Positions 39,307 through 46,654 of a stretch of DNA of 46,654 nt are shown piece by piece; positions within the stretch are counted from its first letter, which is position 1, and every line of letters starts with the position of its first letter. Made by a program: the position numbers and the translations under genes. Source of the stretch: Palsa-504 sp050013055. Its GTDB lineage: Bacteria; Actinomycetota; Actinomycetes; Streptosporangiales; Streptosporangiaceae. The notes beneath the pieces are model-generated. The model worked only from the letters and a program-made list of their open reading frames with translations. It was not told where the DNA came from and did no database searches. Location: the NCBI GenBank assembly GCA_050013055.1, contig JBEKGC010000006.1, positions 1-46,654 on the forward strand. Direction: 5' to 3'.

Positions 39307-42300
39307 TCAGCCGTAAAAGAGTGGCTCCATCACCGTGCGGGCGCGCCGGGCGGCGCGCCGGTAGTCCTGCTCGAGCGCCTGCGCGGCGTCGCCCGGCGGG
39401 TAACCGAGCAGCCGGGCGACCGCGGTCAGCTCGGTGTGCCGGGTGGGCAGGGTATCCGCGGGCCGGCCTCCGACCAGGACGATCGCGTTCCTGATCCGCG
39501 CGGCCAGCTCCCACGCGGTCATCAGCGCGTCGGCGTCACGGCCGGGCAGCAGGCCCGCCTGGACGGCGGACGCCATGGCCGCGCCGGTCCGGGTGGTCCG
39601 CAGCCCGGGTATCGCATGGGCGTGCCGCAGCTGCAGCAGCTGGATGGCCCATTCCACGTCGGACAAACCGCCCGGGCCCAACTTGACGTGCAGCGTCCGG
39701 TCCGCGCCGCGCGGAATCCGCTCGGCCTCCATCCGGGCCTTGATGCGGCGTATCTCGCGAACGGCCGCGGAGCTGATACCGTCCCCGCCCGGGGCGGCCC
39801 CTTCCGGGTAACGGAATTCGGCGATCATGGCGGTGAACTCGGCGCCGAGGGCGGCGTCCCCGGCGGCGGCTTCCGCGCGCAGCAGCGCCTGCGCCTCCCA
39901 CGGCGCGGACCAGCGCCGGTAGTAACCACGGTAGGCGGCCAGCGTCCGGGTCAGCGGCCCCTGACGCCCCTCCGGCCGCAGGTCGGAGTCAACGATCAGG
40001 GGCGGGTCGGGCACCGGCAGCGCGAGCAGCCGCCGCAGCTCTACCGCTACCGCATGGGCGGCGTCCGCGGCCTGCCGCTCGGGATAACCGGGCAGCGGGT
40101 CGTGCACGAAAAGCACGTCCGCGTCGCTGCCGTAACCACACTCGTGCCCGCCGAAGCGGCCCATCGCGATCACCGCGAACCTGGTCGGCAAGGGCCCGCG
40201 CAGCTCCGCCGAGACCTTCCGCATGGCCACCGCCAGCGCCGTCTCCACCGCCGCCCGGGTAATGGAAGTCAGCGCCTCCCCCGTCACCGCCAGCCCCGTC
40301 ACCGCCAGCCCGCCCGACGGCCTGGGATCACGCAAAATATCACTGCTGGCGGTCCGCAGCAGCTCGCGGCGGCGGACGGAACGGACGGCGGTGACCGCGC
40401 CCTCGGCGTCGTCTTCGTAGCGCTGGGCCGCCGCCATCATCTCCGAACGCAGCGCGGCCAGGCTGCGGGGAGCGAGCTCGGCATCGTCGCCGAAGATCGC
40501 GACCGCTTCCGGCGCGCGCAGCAGCAGGCTCGCCGCGTACCGGCTCGACGCCAGCACGCGGGCCATCCGTTCGGCCGCCTTGGTCTCGTCCCGCAGCAGC
40601 CTCAGGTACCAAGGAGAGGACCCAAGCTCCTCGCTGACCTGACGGAACGCGAGCAAGCCCGCGTCCGGCTCGGCCGCGTCCGCGAACCAGCCGAGCAATA
40701 CCGGCAACAGTGTCCGCTGAATCGCCGCGCGGCGCGAGACCCCGCTGGTCAGCGCGTCGATGTGACGCAACGCCCCGGCCGGGTCCTGGTAGCCGAGCGC
40801 TTCCAGTCGCGCCTGGGCCTCGGCCGGCGTCAGCCGGGCCGCTTCCGACGGCAGCCGGGCCACCGCTTCGAGCAGCGGCCGGTAGAACAGTTTCTCGTGC
40901 AGGCGCCTGACTTGCCGGGCATGGCGGCGCCACAGCTCGTCGAACTCGACCGCCGGGTCGGGGCGGATCACGGTTTCCGCGGACTGCCACCACGGTTCGT
41001 TCGGCCGGTCAATGAACCGCATCGCCCGGCCGAGCCGGCGAAGTACGGCGGGATCCTCGGGCAGGGTGTGCGTGCGGCTCAGCCGGTGCAGCTGGAGCAG
41101 ATGCTCGGTGCGGCGCAGGAAACGGTAGGCGGCGGCCAGTTCGTCGGCGTCGGCCCGGCCGACGTACCCGCCGGCGGCCAGGGCGGCCAGGGCGGGCAGC
41201 GTCGCGGGCGCGCGCAGCGTCTCATCGATCCGGCCGTGCACCAGTTGCAGCAGCTGGACGGCGAACTCGATGTCCCGCAGCCCGCCCGGGCCGAGCTTGA
41301 GCTCACGCCCGGCCTGGCTGGCGGGCAGCAGCTGCTCCACCCGCCGCCGCATGGCCTGCACGTCCTCGACAAAATGCTCGCGGCGGGCCGCCTGCCAGAC
41401 CAGCGGACCGAGGGTGTCCGCGTAGGCCTGGCCCAGGACGATATCGCCCGCCACCGGCCTGGCCTTCAGCAGGGCCTGGAACTCCCAGGTCTTGGCCCAG
41501 CGCTGATAGTAGGCCTGGTGGCTGGCCAGCGTCCGGACCAGCGGGCCTGACCGGCCTTCCGGCCGGAGGTTCGGGTCGACCGGGAAGATGCTGCCCTCCG
41601 GGGTGGAACGCGCGCACACGCCGATCAGCCCCGCGGCCAGCCTGCTGGCGGTCGCCAGCGCGGCGGTCTCGTCCTCCTCCTCGCCCTTGACCGGCTCGGC
41701 CACGAAGATCACGTCAACGTCGCTGGCGTAGTTCAGCTCGCGGCCGCCGCACTTGCCCATGGCGAGCACGGCGAGCCGCACCGGCACGGACTTGGGGGGC
41801 AGCTCGGCGCGGGCGATGGCCAGGGCCGCCTCGAGCACCGCCGCCGCGATGTCGGCCAGCTCCTCGGCCACCGCGTCGACGGTCGCGACGCCGGTCATGT
41901 CCCGGGCCGCCACGTGCAGCAGGCGCCGGCGGTACGCCGCGGCCAGCGCGGCCGTGGGCTCCTTCCCGCCGGCCACGGGACCGCCGGGGTCATCGGGTCC
42001 GGCCTCCTCGTGCGGGGGCACGCCGACCGCGTGCAGCATCTCCTCGCGCAGCTCCGCCGGAGCGGGGCGGCTGACGGCACCGCGCAGCACCTGGCAGTCC
42101 TCCGGGTGCCTGGCCAGATGATCGGCCAGGCCCGCGCTGACGCCGAGCACCGCGGTCAGCCGGTCACGGAAATCCTGCTCGCTGCGCAGTGCGGCCCGCA
42201 GGGCGTGCGGATGGTCCGCGGCGTCGAAGATCCGCGCCAGCCCGATCAGCGCCAGGTCGGGGTCGCCCACGGCGGCCAGGGCCGTCACCACCGCGTCGTT

Positions 42301-42417
42301 CCTCAGCTCGGCCTCGGTGATACCGAGATCGGTCAGCAAAAGGCGTTCGGCCCGCGCCGCATCGGCAAAACCCATCCGCGCCAGCCACCCTGCCAGCGTG
42401 GTTCGCGAACCACTCAC
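39307..42417 (-). CDS. glnE: Glutamine synthetase adenylyltransferase/adenylyl-removing enzyme
   Basis: Large bifunctional enzyme that adenylylates and deadenylylates the GlnA tyrosine according to nitrogen status. The GTG start at 42417 (MSGSRTTLAGWLARMGF) gives 1036 residues, normal for actinobacteria. Both nucleotidyltransferase domains carry their metal motifs: GGRELNYASDVDVIFV (N-terminal, removing) and GGHECGYGSDADVLFVHDP (C-terminal, adding). The partner glnA lies about 24 kb away, beyond the catabolic island. The opposite strand holds a long open frame that is a GC artefact. Confidence 0.96.
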   Translation of the reverse strand: MSGSRTTLAGWLARMGFADAARAERLLLTDLGITEAELRNDAVVTALAAVGDPDLALIGLARIFDAADHPHALRAALRSEQDFRDRLTAVLGVSAGLADHLARHPEDCQVLRGAVSRPAPAELREEMLHAVGVPPHEEAGPDDPGGPVAGGKEPTAALAAAYRRRLLHVAARDMTGVATVDAVAEELADIAAAVLEAALAIARAELPPKSVPVRLAVLAMGKCGGRELNYASDVDVIFVAEPVKGEEEDETAALATASRLAAGLIGVCARSTPEGSIFPVDPNLRPEGRSGPLVRTLASHQAYYQRWAKTWEFQALLKARPVAGDIVLGQAYADTLGPLVWQAARREHFVEDVQAMRRRVEQLLPASQAGRELKLGPGGLRDIEFAVQLLQLVHGRIDETLRAPATLPALAALAAGGYVGRADADELAAAYRFLRRTEHLLQLHRLSRTHTLPEDPAVLRRLGRAMRFIDRPNEPWWQSAETVIRPDPAVEFDELWRRHARQVRRLHEKLFYRPLLEAVARLPSEAARLTPAEAQARLEALGYQDPAGALRHIDALTSGVSRRAAIQRTLLPVLLGWFADAAEPDAGLLAFRQVSEELGSSPWYLRLLRDETKAAERMARVLASSRYAASLLLRAPEAVAIFGDDAELAPRSLAALRSEMMAAAQRYEDDAEGAVTAVRSVRRRELLRTASSDILRDPRPSGGLAVTGLAVTGEALTSITRAAVETALAVAMRKVSAELRGPLPTRFAVIAMGRFGGHECGYGSDADVLFVHDPLPGYPERQAADAAHAVAVELRRLLALPVPDPPLIVDSDLRPEGRQGPLTRTLAAYRGYYRRWSAPWEAQALLRAEAAAGDAALGAEFTAMIAEFRYPEGAAPGGDGISSAAVREIRRIKARMEAERIPRGADRTLHVKLGPGGLSDVEWAIQLLQLRHAHAIPGLRTTRTGAAMASAVQAGLLPGRDADALMTAWELAARIRNAIVLVGGRPADTLPTRHTELTAVARLLGYPPGDAAQALEQDYRRAARRARTVMEPLFYG

Positions 42418-42511
42418 CTGAGCAACTTAACTTATCCCCGGCGTAACCGGCGCCAGAGGGGCACGGCATGGCCTGGACTGAGGAGCGGCGAGGGAGGACA
42501 GTGCCTTAAGG

Positions 42512-42547
42512 CGCCCCGGAGGGGCGAAAGATAGAGTGACAAGTCAC
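42512..42547. promoter_or_regulatory. Hairpin and GTGAC palindrome upstream of the aldehyde dehydrogenase
   Basis: CGCCCC-GGA-GGGGCG (42512-42526) can form a 6-bp hairpin. GTGAC-AA-GTCAC (42536-42547) is a perfect 12-base palindrome 22 bases upstream of the gene start. The palindrome looks like a regulator site placed to block initiation; the regulator is not evident in the window. Confidence 0.45.
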
Positions 42548-42569
42548 ACTTATTCCTGGGAGCCGGTGC

Positions 42570-44039
42570 GTGAAATATCTCTTCATCGCGGGAAAGTGGG
42601 CGCCGGCGGCCGATGACGGCACCTCGCAGACCGTCAACCCCTTCGACGCCACCCCGCTTGACACCTTGGCCGAGGCGTCCGCGGCGGACGTGGACGCGGC
42701 GGTCACGGCCGCCCGCGAGGCGTTCGACGCGGGTCCGTGGCGCTCCTCGACGGTGACCGACCGGGCGGCGCTGCTCAGCAAGGTTGCCGGCCTGCTGCAG
42801 CGGGACCGCGAGCCGCTGGCCCGCACGGAAAGCCTCGACACCGGCAAGACGCTGAACGAGGCGCGCGCCGACGTGGACGACACGACCGCCGTCTTCCGCT
42901 ACTACGCGGGCATCGCCGGTTCGGCCGCCGGACGGGTGGTCGACCCGGGCCGGCCCCACGTGACCAGCCGCATCACGCACGAGCCGGTCGGCGTCTGCGC
43001 GCTCATCGCGCCCTGGAACTACCCGCTGCTGCAGATCTCCTGGAAGCTCGCGCCCGCGCTGGCGGCGGGTAACACCGCGGTGATCAAGCCCAGTGAGCTG
43101 ACCCCGCTGTCCACGGTCGCGCTGATCGGGCTGCTCGAGGAGGCCGAGGTGCCGCCCGGCGTGGTGAACCTGCTGCTCGGCCGGGGGGACACGGTCGGCC
43201 AGGCGCTGGTCGCGCACCGTGGCGTGGACCTGATCTCGTTCACCGGCGGGCTGGCCACCGGGGAGGCGATCATGGCCGCGGCGGCGCGCGGGGTACGCCG
43301 GGTCGCGCTCGAACTCGGCGGCAAGAACCCGAACATCGTCTTCGACGGCACCGATTTCGACACCGTCGTCGATAACGCGCTGACGGCCGCGTTCCTGCAC
43401 TCCGGGCAGGTGTGTTCGGCGGGGGCCCGGCTGATCGTGCAAGACTCCCTGCACGACAGCTTCGTCGCCGAGCTGGCCGCCCGCGCCGACCGGATCCGGC
43501 TGGGCAGCGGACTTGACCCGGAGACCGAGTGCGGCCCGCTGATCTCCGCCGCGCACCGGGCCAAGGTCGAGGGGCACATCTCGCTGGCCCGGGCGCAGGG
43601 CGCGGAGCTGCTGGCCGGGGGAACCCGGCCGGCCCAGCCCGCGCTGGCGCAGGGTTTCTTCCTGCGGCCGACGGTGTTCGGCGGCTGCCACCGGGACATG
43701 ACGGTGGTCCGGGAGGAAGTGTTCGGGCCGGTGCTGACGGTGGAGCGATTCAGCACCGAGGACGAGGCGGTCCGGCTCGGGAACGACACGAGTTACGGCC
43801 TGGCCGGAGCGGTGTGGACCTCGGACGCGGGCCAGGCCGAACGGGTGGCGGGCGCGCTGCGGCACGGCACGATATGGATCAACGACTACCATCCCTACCT
43901 GCCGCAGGCGGAATGGGGCGGCTTCGGCCAGTCAGGCATCGGCCGCGAGCTCGGACCCTCCGGCCTGGAGGAATACCAGGAGAAGAAGCACATCTACCAC
44001 AACATCAGCCCGGCGCCCGCGCGTTGGTTCTCCGGCTGA
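42570..44039 (+). CDS. Aldehyde dehydrogenase, betaine-aldehyde type
   Basis: NAD-dependent aldehyde dehydrogenase, 489 residues from GTG 42570 with GGGAG 7 bases upstream. The cofactor-site APWNYPLLQ, Glu248 (LELGGKN) and nucleophile Cys282 (GQVCSAG) are intact, and the C-terminal SGLEEYQEKKHIY is like betaine- and aminoaldehyde dehydrogenases. It is divergent from glnE and not obviously part of the catabolic island. Without choline oxidase or a betaine transporter nearby, the substrate is open. Confidence 0.9.
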   Translation: MKYLFIAGKWAPAADDGTSQTVNPFDATPLDTLAEASAADVDAAVTAAREAFDAGPWRSSTVTDRAALLSKVAGLLQRDREPLARTESLDTGKTLNEARADVDDTTAVFRYYAGIAGSAAGRVVDPGRPHVTSRITHEPVGVCALIAPWNYPLLQISWKLAPALAAGNTAVIKPSELTPLSTVALIGLLEEAEVPPGVVNLLLGRGDTVGQALVAHRGVDLISFTGGLATGEAIMAAAARGVRRVALELGGKNPNIVFDGTDFDTVVDNALTAAFLHSGQVCSAGARLIVQDSLHDSFVAELAARADRIRLGSGLDPETECGPLISAAHRAKVEGHISLARAQGAELLAGGTRPAQPALAQGFFLRPTVFGGCHRDMTVVREEVFGPVLTVERFSTEDEAVRLGNDTSYGLAGAVWTSDAGQAERVAGALRHGTIWINDYHPYLPQAEWGGFGQSGIGRELGPSGLEEYQEKKHIYHNISPAPARWFSG

Positions 44040-44126
44040 GTTTCCTGGCCGCGGTTCCCTAAGCCCCGGGCGAACCTGGGCGGCGGCGGGCCGGTCCGCA
44101 CAGCCCGGTGTGGTAGGCATGAGGTT

Positions 44127-45980
44127 ATGGCCGACCTCATTCCCCGCAACGTCCTGTTCGGCAACCCCGAGCGCGTCAGCCCGCATATCTCGCCGGACGG
44201 CACCCGGCTGGCCTGGATCGCGCCGCGCGACGGAGTGCTCAACGTCTGGGTCGCGCCGATCGGCGCCTCGGGGCCCTCAGGGGTCGACTGGGACGCCGCG
44301 ACGGTGGTCACCGACGACACCGACCGCGGCATCCGGACGTTCGGCTGGGCGCGGGACGGCAGGCACCTGCTGTACGTGCAGGACACCGGCGGGGACGAGA
44401 ACTGGCGGCTGTACGACGTCGACATGGACACGATGGCCCGGCGTGACCTGACGCCGTTCGACGGCATCCAGGCGCGGATCATCGCCACCAGCAAGCGCCA
44501 TCGCGACGAGATCCTGGTCGGGATGAACCGCGAAAACCCCCAGCTGCATGACGTCTTCCGGCTCGACCTGAGGAGCGGGGACCTGACCAAGCTGATCGAG
44601 AACCCCGGGTACGCCGGGTGGCTGGCCGACGAGGACATGGTGGTCCGCGCCGCGGCCTCGCCGCTGCCGGACGGCGGGTTCGACCTGCTCGTGCGGGACA
44701 GCGAACAGGACGGCTGGCGGACGCTGATGACCATCCCGGCCGACGACGTCCCGGCCAGCCGTGAGTTGTCGTTCAGCGCCGACGGGACCTCGTTGCTTGC
44801 CATCAGCTCGCTCGGCACAGACACCGGCCGGCTCACCCGGGTCGACCTGGCCACCGGCGAGGTCGAGGTGCTCCTGGAAGACCCGGAAGCCGACGTGGCG
44901 GGCGCGATGCTGCACCCGGACACGCGGGAACCGCAGATCGTGGAGGTGCTCAAGGACCGGATCGAGTACCACGTGCTCGACCCGGCGGTGGAGCAAGATT
45001 TCAAGGCCATCCGGGCGCTGCACCACGGCGACCCGCAGCTGGTCGGCCGGGACGAGGCCGACCAGACCTGGCTGATCGCGTTTATCGACGACGCCGGGCC
45101 GGTCCAGTATTTCTCCTACGACCGGCCCAGCCGCACCGGCAGCTTCCTGTTCGACAGCCGTCCCGAGCTGGCGCGGTACACGCTGGCCCGGATGGAGCCT
45201 TTCTCGTTCCAGGCGCGGGACGGGCTGATCATCCACGGGTACGTCACCTTCCCGCCGGACGGCGGCCGGACCGGCCTGCCGGCGGTGCTCAACGTGCACG
45301 GCGGCCCGCAGGTACGCGACACCTGGGGCTGGGACCCGGAGGCACAGTGGCTGGCCAACCGGGGTTACCTGACCATCCAGGTGAACTACCGCGGCTCGAC
45401 CGGCTACGGCAAGTCGTTCGTGACGGCCGGTGACCGCGAGTGGGGCGGCAAGATGCACGACGACCTGCTGGACGCGGTCGGCTACGTCGTGGACCAGGGC
45501 TGGGCCGATCCGGCCCGGGTCGCGATCTACGGCGGCTCCTACGGCGGGTACGCGGCGCTGGTCGGCGCGGCGTTCACCCCGGACGTGTTCTGCTGCGCGG
45601 TGGACATCGTCGGCCCGTCGAACCTGCAGACGCTGCTCGACACCATCCCGCCGTACTGGAAGCCGATGGCGGCGGCGTTGTACAAGCGGGTCGGCCACCC
45701 GGAGACGGACCAGGAGTTCCTGTGGTCGCGCTCGCCGCTGTCCCGGGCCGGTGACATCAGGATCCCGCTGCTGATCGCCCAGGGCGCCAACGACCCGCGG
45801 GTCAAGCAGGCCGAGTCCGAGCAGATCGTGGCCGCCCTGGCCGACGCCGGGATCGAGCACGAGTACATGCTCTTCCCCGACGAGGGCCACGGCTTCGCCA
45901 AGCCGGAGAACCGGCTGAAGTTCTACGCCGCGGCCGAGCGTTTCCTGGCCAGGTACCTGGGCGGCCGGTTCGAGGAGTGA
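44127..45980 (+). CDS. S9 family peptidase (prolyl oligopeptidase/acylaminoacyl-peptidase type)
   Basis: Serine peptidase, 617 residues, with an N-terminal WD40-like beta-propeller (about 1-370, repeats such as ISPDGTRLAWIA and SFSADGTSLLAISS) and a C-terminal alpha/beta-hydrolase. The triad is visible: Ser471 (GGSYGGYA), Asp556 (GANDPRV) and His588 (EGHGFAKPEN). The oxyanion HGGP motif (NVHGGPQV) is present. No signal peptide, so it is cytosolic and probably trims short peptides. It starts about 90 bases after the aldehyde dehydrogenase. Confidence 0.93.
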   Translation: MADLIPRNVLFGNPERVSPHISPDGTRLAWIAPRDGVLNVWVAPIGASGPSGVDWDAATVVTDDTDRGIRTFGWARDGRHLLYVQDTGGDENWRLYDVDMDTMARRDLTPFDGIQARIIATSKRHRDEILVGMNRENPQLHDVFRLDLRSGDLTKLIENPGYAGWLADEDMVVRAAASPLPDGGFDLLVRDSEQDGWRTLMTIPADDVPASRELSFSADGTSLLAISSLGTDTGRLTRVDLATGEVEVLLEDPEADVAGAMLHPDTREPQIVEVLKDRIEYHVLDPAVEQDFKAIRALHHGDPQLVGRDEADQTWLIAFIDDAGPVQYFSYDRPSRTGSFLFDSRPELARYTLARMEPFSFQARDGLIIHGYVTFPPDGGRTGLPAVLNVHGGPQVRDTWGWDPEAQWLANRGYLTIQVNYRGSTGYGKSFVTAGDREWGGKMHDDLLDAVGYVVDQGWADPARVAIYGGSYGGYAALVGAAFTPDVFCCAVDIVGPSNLQTLLDTIPPYWKPMAAALYKRVGHPETDQEFLWSRSPLSRAGDIRIPLLIAQGANDPRVKQAESEQIVAALADAGIEHEYMLFPDEGHGFAKPENRLKFYAAAERFLARYLGGRFEE

Positions 45981-46024
45981 GACTCCGGCCGCCACGAGTA
46001 AACCGGCTCGGCCTTGGCGCCGTG

Positions 46025-46654
46025 TCAGAGTATTTCCACGTTGGATCCTTCGAGGCGGCCGCGCGTGTCCAGGACGAGCCGGGCGTCACGTGAGATGCGG
46101 TCCAGGTCGTATCCGGAGTGATCTTGAAGCAGGATCACCAGGTCGGCGAGCGCGACTTCTTTGTCGAGGTCGGTGGCCCGCCGGACCGGCTCTCCGCTGA
46201 GCCGCCACTCCTCCACGTACGGGTCGTGGTACGTCAGCACCGCTCCGCGGGAGCGGAGCTTGCGCCCCACAAGCTGGACCGGGGACTCCCGCTGATCGGC
46301 CACGTTGGCCTTATAGGTAACCCCGAGCAGCAGCACGTGCGCGCCCTTCAGTGGCTTCGCGTTGCTGTTGAGCAGCTCGGCGGCCCGGTCGACGGTGTAC
46401 ACCGGCATCCGGGCGTTGATCTCCTGGGCGAGTTCGACGAACCGGAACGGGTATCCGAGCGTGCGGACCTTGTAGGACAGGTAGTTCGGGTCGATCGGTA
46501 TGCAGTGGCCGCCCACGCCGGGCCCGGGGTAGAAGGCCTGGAAGCCGAACGGCTTGGTGGCCGCGCACCGGATCGCGTCCCGCAGGTCCACGCCGAGTTC
46601 GTGGCTGAAGATCGCCATCTCGTTGACTAGCGCGATGTTGACGTGCCTGTAGGT
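46025..46654 (-). CDS. Nucleotide-sugar dehydrogenase (UDP-ManNAc/UDP-glucose type), 5' end outside window
   Basis: C-terminal part of an NAD-dependent UDP-sugar 6-dehydrogenase, which oxidises a sugar C6 alcohol to the uronic acid for polysaccharide synthesis. The frame is open to the window edge (upstream codons read TYRHVNIALVNE), so the N-terminal Rossmann domain lies outside. Visible: the catalytic cysteine in GVGGHCIPIDP, the central helix region with ELAQEINARMP, and the C-terminal domain LLLGVTYKANVADQRESP. The GHCIPIDP form with DQRESP fits the UDP-N-acetyl-mannosamine group, but the substrate is not certain. Confidence 0.92.
   Translation of the reverse strand, partial: TYRHVNIALVNEMAIFSHELGVDLRDAIRCAATKPFGFQAFYPGPGVGGHCIPIDPNYLSYKVRTLGYPFRFVELAQEINARMPVYTVDRAAELLNSNAKPLKGAHVLLLGVTYKANVADQRESPVQLVGRKLRSRGAVLTYHDPYVEEWRLSGEPVRRATDLDKEVALADLVILLQDHSGYDLDRISRDARLVLDTRGRLEGSNVEIL

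Noticed and set aside
39130..41550. An 806-codon open frame on the plus strand
   Set aside because: It lies fully antisense to glnE, whose motifs are intact; the translation is low-complexity Arg/Gly/Gln, typical of the reverse frame of GC-rich genes.
44277..45995. A 572-codon open frame on the minus strand
   Set aside because: Antisense to the S9 peptidase gene with its full catalytic triad; composition is that of a reverse-frame artefact.
1..46654. tRNA, rRNA, insertion sequence, integrase or attachment site
   Set aside because: I looked for tRNA-like T-loops, transposase motifs and long terminal repeats while reading and found none; TTCGAAT-like strings fall inside coding sequences. A tRNA and IS search program would settle this.

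Overview
The window is high-GC actinobacterial DNA. Evidence: many GTG starts, a GlnR-type operator in front of glnA, an ECF41 sigma factor, a mycofactocin-type SDR, and a conserved core order (lpd, sucB, TIGR01777 epimerase, lipB, lipA, DUF4191, RDD, glnA ... glnE) like that of Streptomyces and Streptosporangiales relatives. The species cannot be named from the sequence.

Layout. 1-865: no convincing gene. 866-6379: pepA, a broken lpd, sucB (E2) and an SDR39U1/TIGR01777 epimerase. 6319-10909 (minus strand): an AbiEi-like protein, a tandem repeat array, an intradiol dioxygenase, an ECF41 sigma factor with a textbook-like ECF41 promoter and a leftover epimerase N-terminus, and two paralogous four-helix membrane proteins. 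10974-17465: lipB, lipA (making the lipoyl cofactor used by sucB), DUF4191, RDD, glnA under a GlnR box, then an acetyltransferase without a normal start codon, a methyltransferase with a probable internal deletion, and a second GNAT. 17490-21370: an SDR plus an ACAD10/11-type acyl-CoA dehydrogenase, divergent from an APH-like kinase and a TetR regulator, with palindromes between.

21385-39038 is the standout: a catabolic island between glnA and glnE. It holds a P450 with a mycofactocin-coupled SDR; two crotonases and an SDR; an acyl-CoA dehydrogenase with an isovaleryl-type catalytic glutamate; an AtuA-like protein; a GntR/FCD regulator; and a long minus-strand operon (sugar-type ABC importer, aldehyde dehydrogenase, acyl-CoA ligase, 6-oxocamphor-hydrolase-like crotonase, CoA-transferase). 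Four inverted repeats of the form CAAsATTG-N4-CAATnTyG lie at the promoters of these units and at the start of the GntR gene, so the whole island reads as one GntR regulon. My inference is import and breakdown of an alicyclic or terpenoid compound: hydroxylation, oxidation to a beta-diketone, hydrolytic C-C cleavage, CoA activation and beta-oxidation.

39307-46654: glnE (the adenylyltransferase that acts on GlnA), a betaine-aldehyde-type dehydrogenase, an S9 prolyl-oligopeptidase-family peptidase and the 3' part of a nucleotide-sugar dehydrogenase running off the window. Several genes outside the island (lpd, the epimerase leader, the methyltransferase, the first GNAT) show sharp deletions or lost starts, which may be real decay or assembly errors.
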